Below are positions 35,101 through 45,429 of a stretch of 64,000 bases of DNA, piece after piece (the stretch's first letter is position 1; every line of letters begins with the position of its first letter). The notes beneath the pieces are model-generated. The model saw only the letters and a list, made by a program, of their open reading frames with translations. It made no database searches and was not told where the DNA came from. Made by a program: the position numbers and the translations under genes. Source of the stretch: Basidiobolus meristosporus CBS 931.73 (lineage: Eukaryota; Basidiobolomycota; Basidiobolomycetes; Basidiobolales; Basidiobolaceae); contig MCFE01000131.1 of the NCBI GenBank assembly GCA_002104905.1, positions 62,001 through 126,000 of the forward strand. Direction: 5' to 3'.

Positions 35101-36079
35101 TGTGGATGATCTTATTATAGCCGCCAATAACCTAGAAACATTGGAAGAGACTAAATCCAGCCTATCTAAGGAGTTCAAGATGTCCAATCTAGGAGAACTT
35201 AGTTACTACTTAGGGATTAAGTTCTCCATAGACAGAAGTACCCAGACTATTACCCTAAGCCAATCTAAGTATATTCAAGATATGCTAAAGAAGTATAAAA
35301 TGGAAGACTGTAAACTGGCAGCTACCCCAATGGAGACAAACCTTAACTTGGTCAAAACTCAACCAAATCAAGAGAGCTTGGTGCCATCTGAAAGCCCTGA
35401 CCTTCCTTATCAATCTATGGTCGGCAGTCTGATGTATATCATGCATGGAACATGTCCAGATATCTCATATTCAGTGGGAGTTGTCAGCCAACATAATCAG
35501 AATTATGGATCTGATCATATTGCAGCAGTTAAGCGGATTTTTAGATACCTAAAAGGAACTGCTGATATCTGCTTAAGATACACTTATAAGGATTCAGAAC
35601 AGGATCTTGTGGGATACTCTGATGCTGATTGGGGACAAAATTTGGAAGACAGAAGATCCACCACAGGATACACCTTTCTTTACTGTAAAGGAGCCATTTC
35701 ATGGAATTCAAGAAAGTAACCAACCGTAGCACTTTCTACTACAGAGGCAGTGTGTATGGCAGCCTGTGAAGCTACAAAAGCAGCAATGTGGTTAAGAAAG
35801 CTCTTTACAGATTTAGGCCTATGTCAAAAAACGCCTACTACTTTATTTCAAGATAATCAAGGATGTATACAATTAGGTAGAAATCCAACTTTTCATGCTA
35901 GAACCAAGCACATAGATATTAGACATCATTTCATACAAGAAGCTATAGAGAATAACTTAGTTAGCTTAGTTTACTGTCCTACAGATGAAATGATTGCAGA
36001 CATACTTACCAAACCATTAGCTAGAGACAAGTTTGAATATCTTAGGTCAAAATTAGGACTAGTCAGTATGATCATTTAG
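32137..36079 (+). pseudogene. Copia gag-pol polyprotein, disrupted
   Basis: One continuous polyprotein in the Copia order. Gag starts at 32137 (MSTTAITG; an in-frame ATG lies at 32110) with the YQVWKVKMKMLL block. Then come the UBN2 region (32416-32720), a zinc knuckle CNYCKRKGHTSDWC (32812-32853), the protease active site YIDSGASQHF (32970-33000), GAG-pre-integrase MLWHRRFGHI (33370-33400), and integrase with FIDDYTRYTW (33631), IRSDNGGEY (33756) and PQQNGVAE (33850). The reverse transcriptase has the YVDDLI active site (35099-35116) and the RNase H has STTEA and DILTKP (35738-36020). Disabling changes are a TGA at 32407, a TAG at 33499, a TGA at 34027, a frameshift in a T-run near 34140, and a TAA at 35717. 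Elsewhere the frame is well kept, so it decayed recently. Confidence 0.95.
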
Positions 36080-36081
36080 CT

Positions 36082-36090
36082 GAGTGGGAG
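36082..36090 (+). promoter_or_regulatory. Polypurine tract of the Copia element
   Basis: GAGTGGGAG immediately before the 3' LTR. The identical string precedes the LTR of the relic at 38561. This is the expected plus-strand primer of reverse transcription. Confidence 0.75.
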
Positions 36091-36439
36091 TGTTGTAAGA
36101 ATTTGTATTTCCACCTAAATATTCACCTAACTTAGTCACTTAGATCATCACCTTCAAATCCTAGAGAATACTGACCAAATTCCTTGTCAGGATTTACTTA
36201 GAATATTTTCACCAAAATACCAGGTACCCAGAACATGAAAATTCTCAAAGTTGTCCAAACAGCCCCAGACTTTGCACACATGTTCTTGGGACCTTCCTTA
36301 ACCTATTGTACGTGTTCTTAATGCCAAGACCAGGTAAAAGTATAAATACTACTTTTACATTGAATAAATCATTAAGTGAAAACCACATAATCTACTTGTT
36401 CTCCCAATCACTTCCAATATCTCCAAGACTCTTACAACA
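36091..36439 (+). repeat. 3' LTR of the Copia element
   Basis: 349 bp, TGTTGTAAGAATT...GACTCTTACAACA, about 97.7% identical to the 5' LTR by eye count. Followed by the GTACA target duplication. Confidence 0.95.
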
Positions 36440-36748
36440 GTACAAGGTATATGGCAACTTTGCAATTATCACACCAAAAAGCCGTAAAGTTGAGGTGATA
36501 GAAGTATGTCAATTATGGCAGGTGTGCACATTGGTAGAGGTTAGTAAGCAGGAGGCCATAGTTTTTTTTGATTCAAACTATATGTGGAATACCAAAAGGT
36601 AGTAGTGGGTAAGCAAATAAAGAAAGGCAATTCCACAGTGGAATATATGAATTGCACAAGGGGAGGTAGAAAAAGGGAATACCATTTGATAAATTGGTAT
36701 GGTAGCATTATACAGAACCAGCGGTAGGCTGTCATACCGCCAATATAA

Positions 36749-37098
36749 TGTTGTAAAAATTTGTATTTCCACCTAAATATTCACCTAACTTAGTCACTTA
36801 GATCATCACCTTCAAATCCTAGAGAATACTGACCAAAATTCCTTGTTGGGATTTACTTGGAATATTTTCACCAAAATACCAGGTACCCAGAACATGAGAA
36901 TTCTCAAAGTTGTCCAAACAGCCCCAAACTTTGCACACATGTTCTTGGGACCTTCCTTAACCTATTCTACGTGTTTGTTATGCCAAGACCAGGTAAAAGT
37001 ATAAATACTACTTTTACATTCAATAAATCATTAAGTGAAAACCACATAATATACTTGTCCTCCCAATCACTTCCAATATCTCCAAGACTCTTACAACA
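36749..37098 (+). mobile_element. Solo Copia LTR in the 3' noncoding tail of copy IV
   Basis: A 350-bp LTR with TATAA at 36744-36748 and 37099-37103. Plus orientation, very close to the LTRs of the full element. It lies about 150 bp after the transposase stop. Confidence 0.9.
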
Positions 37099-37444
37099 TA
37101 TAATGCCATTAGAGTCTCGCTGTGAGGCCATCTGAATACTGTCAAGTTTCTTGCCATATAAGGCAATTGGATGTCCTGGCCAGCTGGGTTTACTTAAAGT
37201 AGTGATAAAGTGCTGAAAGACTACAACAATACCATACAAATATTGTTACAGCACCAATAAATTATTTTCAAGTTTTATCCCTTTATTTGGCTGTAAATTA
37301 GCAAAACACCATCATGATCTTGTTATAAGGTTGTTAGGAGGGTCACTAATTCCAAGCTGCTGTTATTGTGATGGTCTCTAAATGGGATCTTGACGGCTGA
37401 TCCTGATTGGATCCACCTGCAGGACCAAATTATTTTTCATAGGG

Positions 37445-38755
37445 AATTATCAAGAGCCTGGAATTGTAAAATAGATTCTTATTTGGAATCTTTGAGTTTC
37501 AAAAGGAGTAATGCTGACTATAACATATACTATAAGCCAGATAGAGCAAATCCAGCTCTATTAGCTCCATATGTGGATGACTCTATTATAGCCACCAATA
37601 ATCTCAAAACATTGGTAGAGACTAAATCCTGCTTATCTAAAGAGTTCAAGATGTCTGATCTAAGAGAATGCAGCTACTACTTAGGGATAAGGTTCTTCAT
37701 AGACAGAAGTACCCAGACTAGCACCCTAAGCCATACCAAGTATATTCAAGATATGCTAAAGAAGTATCAAATGGAAGACTGTAAACAGGCAGCTACCCCA
37801 ATGGAGACAAACCTTAACTTGGTCAAAACTCAACCAAATTAAGAGAGCTTAGTGCCATATGAAAGCCCTGACTCTCCTTATCAATCTATAGTCAGCAGTC
37901 TGATGTATATCATGCTTAGAACACCTCCAGATATCTCATATTCAGTGGGAGTTGTCAGCCAGCGTAATCAGCACTATGGAACTGATCATATTGCAGCAGT
38001 TAAGTGGATTTTTAGATATCTGAGAGGAACTGCTGATATCTGTTTAAGATACACTTATAAGGATTCAGAACAGGATCTTTTGGGATACTCTGATGCTGAT
38101 TGGGGACAAAATTTGGAAGACAGAAGATTCACCACAAGATACACCATTCTTTACTGTGAAGGAGCAATTTCATGGATTTCAATAGAGCAACCAACTGTAG
38201 CACTTTCCACCACAGAGGCAGAGTATACGGCAGCCTGTGAGGCTACAAAAGAAGCAATGTGGCTAAGAAAGCTTTTTACAGATTTAGGCCTATGTCAAAA
38301 AACGCCTATTACTTTATTTCAAGATAATCAAGGATATATACAAATAGGTAGAAATCCAACTTTTCATACTGGAACTAAGCACATATATATTAGACATCAT
38401 TTCATATGTGAAGCTATAGAGAATAACTTAGCTAGCTTAGTTTACTGCCCTACAGATGAAATGATTGCAGACATATTTACCAAACCATTAGCTAGAGACA
38501 AGTTTGAATATCTTAGGTCAAATTAGGACTAGTTGACATGAACATATAGCTGAGTGGGAGTGTTGTAAAAGCTCATAATTCCACCTAATTATTCACCTAG
38601 CTTAGTCACTTTGATGATTACCTTTAAATCCTAGAGAATACTGACCAAATTCCTTTTCAGGATTTATTTAGAATATTTTCACCACAATATCAGGTACCTG
38701 GAACATGAAAATTATATAAGTTGCTCAAACAGCCCCAAACTTTGCCTACATATCA
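37445..38755 (+). pseudogene. Copia relic: reverse transcriptase end, RNase H and truncated 3' LTR
   Basis: Second copy of the same Copia family, beginning abruptly within the reverse transcriptase at LSRAWNCKIDSYLESL next to the end of transposon copy IV. It includes YVDDSIIA (where the full element has YVDDLIIA), SYSVGVVSQRN, ALSTTEAEYTAAC and DIFTKPLARDKFEYL. A stop at 37840-37842 splits it into 150- and 224-codon pieces. The purine tract GAGTGGGAG (38552-38560) is followed by an LTR start at 38561 that runs about 195 bp and is truncated near 38755. It retains STTEAEY where the full element has a mutated version. Confidence 0.9.
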
Positions 38756-38871
38756 GATCCAAAGGAAAGTAGATACCAGGAGGAGAGCAAGTTTGGGGCG
38801 TATAACCTGTTGTAATATTCTGAGGAGTAGTGGAAGTGATGTGGAGAATGTAAAGATTTAAAAGTTATTAC
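38756..38871 (-). mobile_element. Copia-type leader/LTR-end fragment, inverted
   Basis: The reverse complement resembles 25515-25610: leader with AAGTAGATACCAGGAGGA, then GGAGTAGTGGAAGTGAT from the LTR end. It is a truncated piece of the older relative, lying between two LTRs of the main family. Confidence 0.5.
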
Positions 38872-39218
38872 TGTTGTAAAATTTGGGATTCCACCTAAAT
38901 ATTCACCTAACTTAGTCACTTAGATCCTTACCTTCAGATCCTAGAGAATGCTGACCAAAATTCTTGTTGGGATTTACTTAGAATATTCTCACCAAAATAT
39001 CAGGTACCTGGAACATGAAAATTCTCAAAGTTGTTCAAACAGCCCCAAACCTTTCACACATATTCTTGGGACCTTTCTAAACCTATTTTACATGTTTGTT
39101 ATGCCAAGAACATGTGAAAGTATAAGTACTACTTTTACAGTCAATAAATCATTAAGTAAAAACCACATAATCTACTTGTCCTAACAATCACTTGCAATAT
39201 CTCCAAGATTCTACAACA
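38872..39218 (+). mobile_element. Copia LTR (solo or broken)
   Basis: A 347-bp LTR, TGTTGTAAAATTTGGG to TTCTACAACA. The flanks ATTAC and AATTG do not match, so it is either the remaining end of a larger rearranged element or a product of recombination. Confidence 0.8.
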
Positions 39219-39705
39219 ATTGCAACTAAACAATTGGTCAAAACTCAACCCAATCAAGAGAGCTTGGTGACATCTGAAAGCTCAGACTCCCCTTACCAAT
39301 GTATGATTGGTATTTTGATATATGCTATGCTACACACACATCCAGCATAATCAGCAGTATGGATCTGATCAAATTGCAGCAGTTAAGCAGATTTTAGATA
39401 CCTAACAGGAACTGCTGATACCTGCTTAATATACACTTATAAGGATGCAGAACAGGATCTTGTGGAATACTCCAATGCTGATTGTGGATAAAGTTTAGGA
39501 GACAGAAGCAGAGTATATTGCTGCCTGTGAGGCTACAAAAGAAGTAATGTGGCTAAGAAAGCTTGTCACAGACTAGGCAATGTCAAAAAGCCCTTACTAC
39601 ATTATTTCAATCACTTCCAATATCTCCAAGACTCCTACAACAAAAACCACACTATTCTACTGGTTCTCCCAGTCACTTCCAATATCTCCAAAACTCTTAC
39701 CACAG
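39219..39705 (+). pseudogene. Third Copia relic, RT/RNase H scraps and LTR ends
   Basis: Decayed pieces matching the connection and RNase H region (LVKTQPNQESLV near 39240, then TEAEYIAACEATKEVMWLRK at 39505-39560). Two short copies of the LTR 3' end follow (CACTTCCAATATCTCC at 39605 and again at 39675). This is the last recognisable transposon sequence before the composition changes. Confidence 0.75.
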
Positions 39706-40774
39706 ATTCAACCCCAGTTCCCTGGAATATCCTGTAAAGTCCTGTTGCAGGGATAAGTAGGGACCATCATAAAAGGCATGCACCCAATATAACCCACTGA
39801 TTGGAAAGTCAAGGAATCCTGACCAAGGATCATGGAAGAGGATGGTATACTAGGTTAAGGAGTGGATCAGGGTAGTACATACGAAAGGACAGCCAAGTCG
39901 CTCCTTGACTCAACCTCCAGCCTGGCCGATTTGATGGGAATCACTTGAGAATGGGACTTCAGGTGACCCTCAAGATTCCAGTCACATCGCATCACATCCC
40001 ATTGGAACGTTTCTCCAAATCCAGATGCCGGACCCTAAGAATCGATTGGTAAACCTTCGGAGGCTCATGGTTGGCTGGATCGAGATCCAACGGTACACGA
40101 CAGCAGCTAGCAGTCTGGCACTGGATCCGATGCCCACTCATGCTAAACGCCGATGGGTAACCACAACAAATCATGCGCGGGTGCCAAACCGACCCATCGG
40201 CCCAACGCAAAATGAAGAATTGGCACCAAATAGCGGGTACTCTCCGTCAACCACTCACACGGTCCATCGGACGATTGCGGCGTAGCAACTGCTCTGCGCT
40301 CGCCAGCCTTCGTCGATGTCAAAGGTGACAAGGCCCCGCCATCATGCCGCTGCGAGGGATGATCCGCGCTAAGCTCCAAACGATGACCAGGATGAGTGGT
40401 AGAACGCACACCCTGGCGGACGTGGATGTCCCAATCGAGGTGGTGGTTTCGATCGTTCGGGATGAAAGTCTCCGGCAAATCAGGAAAAACGGGACCAACA
40501 CCCATTAGTAAGCAAGCCAGATCAATTCGTACCATTCCACCCCTTCACATCGCCGCTGCCACTGAATCAACGGCGAATGACACACTCATGCCTACCAACA
40601 CCCTGCGACGACAGCCAATTGTTCGGTAGCCCGTAGCCAATCGTGCAGTCCAGGTGGGCAGCTTAAATTGCCAGCCATCCCAGTCAAGACCCGCGTTTAC
40701 ATGATCTCTTCAGGCGCACACCACTGAATCTACGGTCCAATCAGTGCCCACAACCCATCCAAACACACATCCAA
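39706..40774. other. Gene-free junction between the repeat block and the gene-bearing half
   Basis: No supported gene. From about 39850 the sequence becomes visibly GC-richer with frequent CpG, unlike the AT-rich repeat block. Overlapping ORFs on both strands at 40025-40535 match no recognised family and look like chance open frames. The promoter of the transporter gene at 40775 is expected near the right end. Confidence 0.5.
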
Positions 40775-42523
40775 ATGTCCTTCGAATCTCAGCTCCAGGA
40801 TGAAATCGCCAAAAGCCAACCCGTCATTTACACCACGATAGAAAACAAAGCGTTGTCCGCCAGCGACGAGAGCACAAGCTTACTTGGCCGGCGGGCCAGC
40901 TCGGATGCCGACCCGGGGAACCACCTTGTGGAGATTCGCACCGAGGCCTTCATCATCTTGTCGAAAGCGCTGCCGGTGCTGATCTCTGCTCTTCTCTCCG
41001 GGGTGACCAGGTACGGGGTGGTGTTTTCCCTGGGAAGCTTGGTGGGTTGGAAATGGGTCTGGATGGCACGCATCACCTGATTAACCGCTCTTGTGTTTCT
41101 AGGGGACGAAAGAGTTGGCGGCGTGCGCCTTGGGAGGGGTGTTCGAGGCCTGCACGGTGATCTCCCCCTTCTTGGGGATCATAACCGCCCTGGAGACCCT
41201 GTGCAGCCAGGCCCACACGGCCAGCGAAAACAAACACGTTCTCGGGGTGTATCTGCAACGCGCGATGCTGATCCAACTGACCCTTTTGGTTCCCATAGCT
41301 TGGTGCTGGGCCTACACCGAGCAGATCTTGGTGGCAATGGGCCAAAACCCGGAGATCGCCCGACTGACCGGGGTGTTCGTCATTTGGTCGCTGCCTGGGG
41401 TGACGGCGACCATGCTCGTCGAGTGTATCAAGAGATACCTGAATGCACAAGGTTTGTCTTGACCAACCCTCCACTTTCCTCTCCCGACAACCAATACGAA
41501 TCCGTTCCAGGGATTATGCGGGTATCCGCGTACGTGTCGGCCGTCACCGCTCCCGTCAGCTTGGTGCTGTTCTACCTGCTGGTGATTCACCCGACAACCA
41601 CCCTAGGCTTTGTTGGAGCCCCGCTTGCTGCCGGAATCACGAATCTTCTATCGCTGGCGTTGTACATTGCGTACACCGTTTTCATAGAGGGTAGCCAAGG
41701 GTGGGGTGGGTTTAGCAGTGAGGCGTTTCGGGGCTGGTGGGACTTCATGAAGCTGGGATTTCCCGGGATGATCATGATCAGCAGCGAACTCTGGGCGTTC
41801 GAGACCATAGCCCTGTGTGCATCTTACCTGGGGACCGTCGCACTCGCCGCACAAACCATCATCGAAACCACTCTGATGCTGTTCATCATGATGTCGTTGG
41901 GTAAGTAGGGCGTCGTGGGAGGGAGTTTTCGGGCCTCAATTAATCAGTCCCGTAGGTATCTCCATCAGCGCTTCGAACAGGGTTGGAAACTTGCTGGGCT
42001 CTTCACAGCCGTACCGCGCTGCCCTGGTCGCCAAAACATCCATAGGATTGGGGGCCATGATAGGGCTTCTGAACTGCATCTTCCTATGGACTTTGCGTGA
42101 CAAGTGGGGCTACCTTTACAACCGTAACGAGGAGGTGGTTCTCTTTGCCTCCCGAATACTCCCGGTAGTCGCCGTCATTCTGGTAACCATAAGCTCGCTT
42201 CACTATGCCCCCCACCCGTTTGTTCTCACTAACCAACCTCGTGTGTGTAGCTTTTCCAACCCGTTGGAAGCGTGTGTAATGGAGTCCTACGCGGCCTAGG
42301 CAAGCAGAAGGTTGGGGCGTTCATCAAGCTCTGCTCCTACTACCTAATTGCACTTCCCCTGGGCTTGTTGCTAACTTTCCATTGTGGCTATGGGCTGAAA
42401 GGACTCTGGTTGGGACTCATGATCGCATACATCGTGTGCTTTGTCATGGAGTTGAGTGTAATAATACGTACCAATTGGAACACCGAAGTGATGATGTGCC
42501 TATACAGATTAGCCTTGGTGTGA
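40775..42523 (+). CDS. MATE-family multidrug/toxin extrusion transporter, 5 exons
   Basis: A membrane antiporter of the MATE (MatE) family, exporting organic cations or metabolites in exchange for protons or sodium. Proposed exons are 40775-41041, 41103-41451, 41511-41900, 41956-42182 and 42251-42523, giving 501 aa. All four introns are GT-AG, 55-68 bp, and the phases join cleanly. The N-terminus of about 55 residues is hydrophilic and cytosolic (SLLGRR). Family landmarks are LGTKELAACALG (exon 1/2 join), FEACTVISPFLG, TLCSQAHTA, QPVGSVCNGVLRGLGKQK (exons 4/5) and about 12 hydrophobic segments. The C-terminus ends soon after the last segment. An AATAAA lies just downstream (about 42576). The substrate cannot be told from sequence. 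The next gene is convergent. Confidence 0.88.
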
Positions 42524-42989
42524 TCCATACATCTCTGTTACCCCCTTTGCTGGCCACCGTCAGTTGTATTGTGTAATAAATGCTTGTTGAATCTGCAGAC
42601 GCTACGAGCGTAGGTGGCTATCGAGACACCTCGTATCAGACAAAAATCGAGATTGGATATACATGTATTTATATTTGACAGATCAATTTTCTCTAACTAC
42701 GGGTTATTTTTGGAGAATATGTATCATGAGCAGCATGAAGTCTAACTTTCGGGCTTGCAATCAAATACAATGGCAAAAGTAAGCTCAGACTCGTCATAAG
42801 TGTTCGCTTAGAGGATATGAAAAGATCAAAAGAAACAGATGAAGTGTTGGAAGGAAAGGGGCCAGGTGAAAAAAAATCCCATCAATCTGATGTTACAGGA
42901 AGCTAAATTCGGTATGAGTGAAGAATGGTGGGTTCGGAGGTCAGAGGTAGCGTCCAGGTTCCTCCTGGATACCAGTAAATGGCGGCGAC
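42524..42989. other. Convergent intergenic region
   Basis: It holds the 3' untranslated regions of the MATE gene and of the minus-strand gene to the right. AATAAA at about 42576 is the likely polyadenylation signal of the MATE gene. No other feature is seen. Confidence 0.5.
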
Positions 42990-45429
42990 TTATTCCAGCA
43001 TGCTGTCGCCCTCTTCGTAAGGAGTCTCTTGTTTGGCTTCCTGCTCCTCACGCTCCTTCTGTCTTGCCAACTCGAGCTGGTTGGGCCCTTGGTCTCTCTC
43101 GCATACTTTGTATCCATCAAGCTTGTATCTGACTAGGGTAGGAGCTCTTAATTTAAGAGTGATCTTGCCAGTGGTAGCGTTGACGGCGAAGATTTGGGCC
43201 ATGGGAAGCATAGTGAAGAATCTGGAGGCGCTACGGAACCAGAAGTGGATCAGATTCTTGTATCTGTCCGAATCGCCATGGTGATTTGTGTACTTGGGAT
43301 AACCCAATTGCTCGTATAAAGTATTTACATTCAGGTCGGCCCCTTCCTTCAGCTGGTCAAAAACCATGGTGGCAAATGCGCGAATGTGTTGAGCATCGTA
43401 TACGTTTCTGGGAAGGCCGGATGGATTTGGATAAACCACATGTGGCTTCTTGGGCCCCTCTTTGTGTTCGAGGAGGATGGCTTTGGCTTCTTCAAAAGTA
43501 TCCACTTGGGTCAAGACCTCATCTCCAACCACCTTGAACACCCGGTTCATAGGCTCAGAGTTCAAGGTCTTGCACACGCCTCCGAATTCACGCTTGAACA
43601 ACCCAGCAATGTGTTTCTCCTTTCCTTCTTCGTTAAGGTACTTCTGGGCGGGGGGAGGGAGGTGCTCCAAGATTTGGCTCTTGAGAACGGAGCCCTGTTC
43701 CTTTACGACTGAATACAGTGTAAGCAGACGCTCGATCAAAGCGTTGCGAGCATACTCCTTAGAGGAAGGATCCACGGAGGTATCCAGGGAGCTTTCCATA
43801 TGTTCGGGCTCGCCCATCAGGCAGATCTTCATATCTCCCTTGGGCTCAACATCCTTGGCCTTGATGGCGGCTTCCTTAGACTTGAAAGAAAGATACGCCA
43901 CGCCGGACGACTTTTTCAAGGTAGAGCTCATAACCTTCATCTCAGAAATGTCATTCGCGAAATCGGCAAAGAGTTCACGAATGAGCTTGTTGATTTCTGA
44001 TTTGGGTACGTGCATTGGCATATCCGACAAGAAAATGGTGTTTGCAATGTAAGTGTTGCGCGAGATCTTCTTGAAGGTTTCGGCCAGCTCTTCTGGTGCC
44101 TTACGCTTGCGGTTGTTGGCAGTGGGTGCGTGCAACGCAAGAGACTCTTGAGCGGCAGAGGGTGGTTCGACGTTGGACTCGGTGATCTCCTGCTTCTCTT
44201 CTGAGATTTCTTCTGGCTGATCCATCTCCTTGACATCAGTCATGACCTCATCGACAGTTTGCACCTCTGCCTGAGCTTTGGGGAGAATGTTTTTCACTCC
44301 CTCAATAAACGGAGTTCTTCTGTCTTTTTTAGCAGTGGACTTAGGTTGACGCCTGGGTGTTCCTTTTTTGGGGGTCGTGATGTTTACCAAAGCCTCGGTG
44401 ATGATCATGTTTTTGGCTTTGATTGGAGACGATTTTGATGCCCAGGGAAGCTCATTGAAATCGGTATCAGGCGAGGCCTCGATATCAGTCTTCTGTGTGG
44501 TGGTGACTTCGACTTCCTCTTTATCGGCTTGGGTCAAAACTTCGTTTTCCTCCTGCTCGTAGTTACGGATTCCTGCCAAGGGAGTGACCATAGGTTGAAC
44601 ATCGGTCGAGGATCTGCGTGTAACTAAGGGGGTTCTCTTGGCACGAGCACCTGAGTCGAGAGTAGAAAGGCGGGTTCTGGTTGCGGGCTGGCTGGGGGTT
44701 TCCTTGGCAGGAGCTCTAGCAGGCTTAGCAGCAGACTTGATTTCAGGGATGTCATTACTGAGTCTTCTGGCTCCCGCTTGGGGTGTAGATACTGGTGGAG
44801 CAGCCCCAGTAGCAGTTCTCTTGGCTAGCAAAGATGTTCTTCTAAGAGTAGTAGTAGTAGCCGTGGTGCGAGTCAGGAGAGCTTTGGGTTCTTGTGAACC
44901 AGCAGAAGCTCTGGTAGTACGGGTGAGAGGCTTTATTTCGGATGTGGTAGTGGCTCGGGTCGAAATAGATGTTCTTCTCTGCAGAGGCTGAAGTGTTGTT
45001 GCTGTAATGGTCTTTGTTTCACCAGTAGCTGATGTGGCAGTGGCAGCAGCAGTTCTACGGGTGGCTAGAGAGGTCCTTCTAAGAGGGCCTTGAGCCCCAA
45101 TTGAGGATACTCTACTTCTAGTGGCATCTTTGGCAGCATCGAGAGGAGCGGCTGGAGCCCTGCTCCGAGCCAACGACTCCCGAGGAGTCTCGGTAGTTTT
45201 ACCATCCGCAGCAATGGTTCTACTACGTAGAACTCTGGTACCAGGCGTGGCTGCGGGTTTAGCAGCTGTGCTTCTGGATCCAACTGGTGTGGAGTATCTA
45301 GAAGGAACTTCGATTGGTGCTCCTCTTCTGGGAACACTTGAAAAGCTATTGTCTACGAAAGAAGCAATCAGCCTCAGGCTGGCCAACGCAGGAACGAATG
45401 CACAACTTACCTTGGTTAGAATCGGACAT
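42990..45429 (-). CDS. Large basic nuclear-type protein with RRM-like segment, 2 exons
   Basis: No family was recognised with confidence. I split the long ORF: a 19-bp first exon (45411-45429, MSDSNQ) joins exon 42990-45352 across a 58-bp intron (45353-45410, GTAAGT...TAG). This gives 793 aa and replaces an implausible N-terminus (MKSTPLFYF). Residues about 20-300 are Ala/Thr/Arg-rich and disordered with repeated RRTS/RRxS motifs (LRRTSLATRR, LQRRTSISTR, LRRTSLLAKR), potential basophilic-kinase sites. A middle acidic/basic part includes TPKKGTPRRQPK and a nuclear localisation-like NNRKRKAPEE (about 420). Residues about 444-507 (IFLSDMPM, then SGVAYLSFKSKEAA) look like an RNA-recognition-motif fold. 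The C-terminal 280 residues are well ordered, ending in a charged coiled-coil-like tail. A chromatin- or RNA-associated role is inferred only. Confidence 0.75.

Larger units (their letters stand above)
31757..36439 (+). mobile_element. Full-length Ty1/Copia retrotransposon
   Basis: A 4,683-bp element with 349-bp LTRs at both ends, flanked by the 5-bp target duplication GTACA (31752-31756 and 36440-36444). The empty site is seen in copy II (14290-14300, AATACAAGGTATATGG). The two LTRs differ at 8 positions by eye count, about 97.7% identical, with seven of the eight being transitions. It has a primer-binding region after the 5' LTR and a purine tract before the 3' LTR. Gag-pol is a single reading frame broken by several mutations. 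The insertion is recent relative to the host transposon, which is much more decayed. Confidence 0.95.
29233..36602 (+). pseudogene. tnp2-type transposase of copy IV, interrupted by a Copia element
   Basis: The best preserved transposase of the family. The first 512 codons (29233-30771) are open. Residues 17-39 hold a C/H-rich putative zinc-binding segment (CGYCGKPLSHEACRQHRKYY). Then come VIHLLVNDVMLWLEKW (about 157-172), INLNLPPILHYQSNNLMVVS (about 340-360), the GPKSPSNLDSYLYPLLDEF block, and the FSGHNGWYCCQMCEIQG block, both characteristic of tnp2 (Transposase_21) proteins of CACTA elements. A frameshift near 30770 shifts to 30711-31091, then 31101-31466, then 31510-31752. At 31757 a Copia element splits the gene; coding resumes at 36440 (KVYGNFAIITPKSRKVEVIE) and ends at 36602. 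Total coding length is about 890 aa. Frameshifts and the insertion make it inactive. Confidence 0.85.
26260..37444. mobile_element. CACTA/CMC-like transposon, copy IV, with three LTR-element insertions
   Basis: The left end begins CCCTATGCAATATTATTGAG (26260) and the right end closes with AATTATTTTTCATAGGG (37444). It contains the best preserved genes of the family: accessory (minus, 26710-29011) and transposase (plus, 29233-36602). It has been hit by a solo LTR at 28509-28857, a complete Copia element at 31757-36439 and a second solo LTR at 36749-37098. Subtracting these leaves about 5.8 kb. The bases next to the ends (TTA left, AAT right) do not form a target duplication. The left flank is repeat U and the right flank is a Copia relic, so one flank has probably been rearranged. 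Confidence 0.8.

Noticed and set aside
1-39705. CRISPR arrays, tRNA or rRNA genes among the many repeats
   Set aside because: Repeats are long transposon copies without regular short spacing, no tRNA cloverleaf or rRNA segment was seen, and the DNA is eukaryotic in character.
40025-40535. Overlapping ORFs on both strands in the GC-rich junction
   Set aside because: No similarity recognised. Open frames are expected by chance in GC-richer sequence.
43450-44991. Plus-strand ORFs of 117-200 codons
   Set aside because: Antisense to the 793-aa gene on the minus strand, which has the better start, intron and composition.
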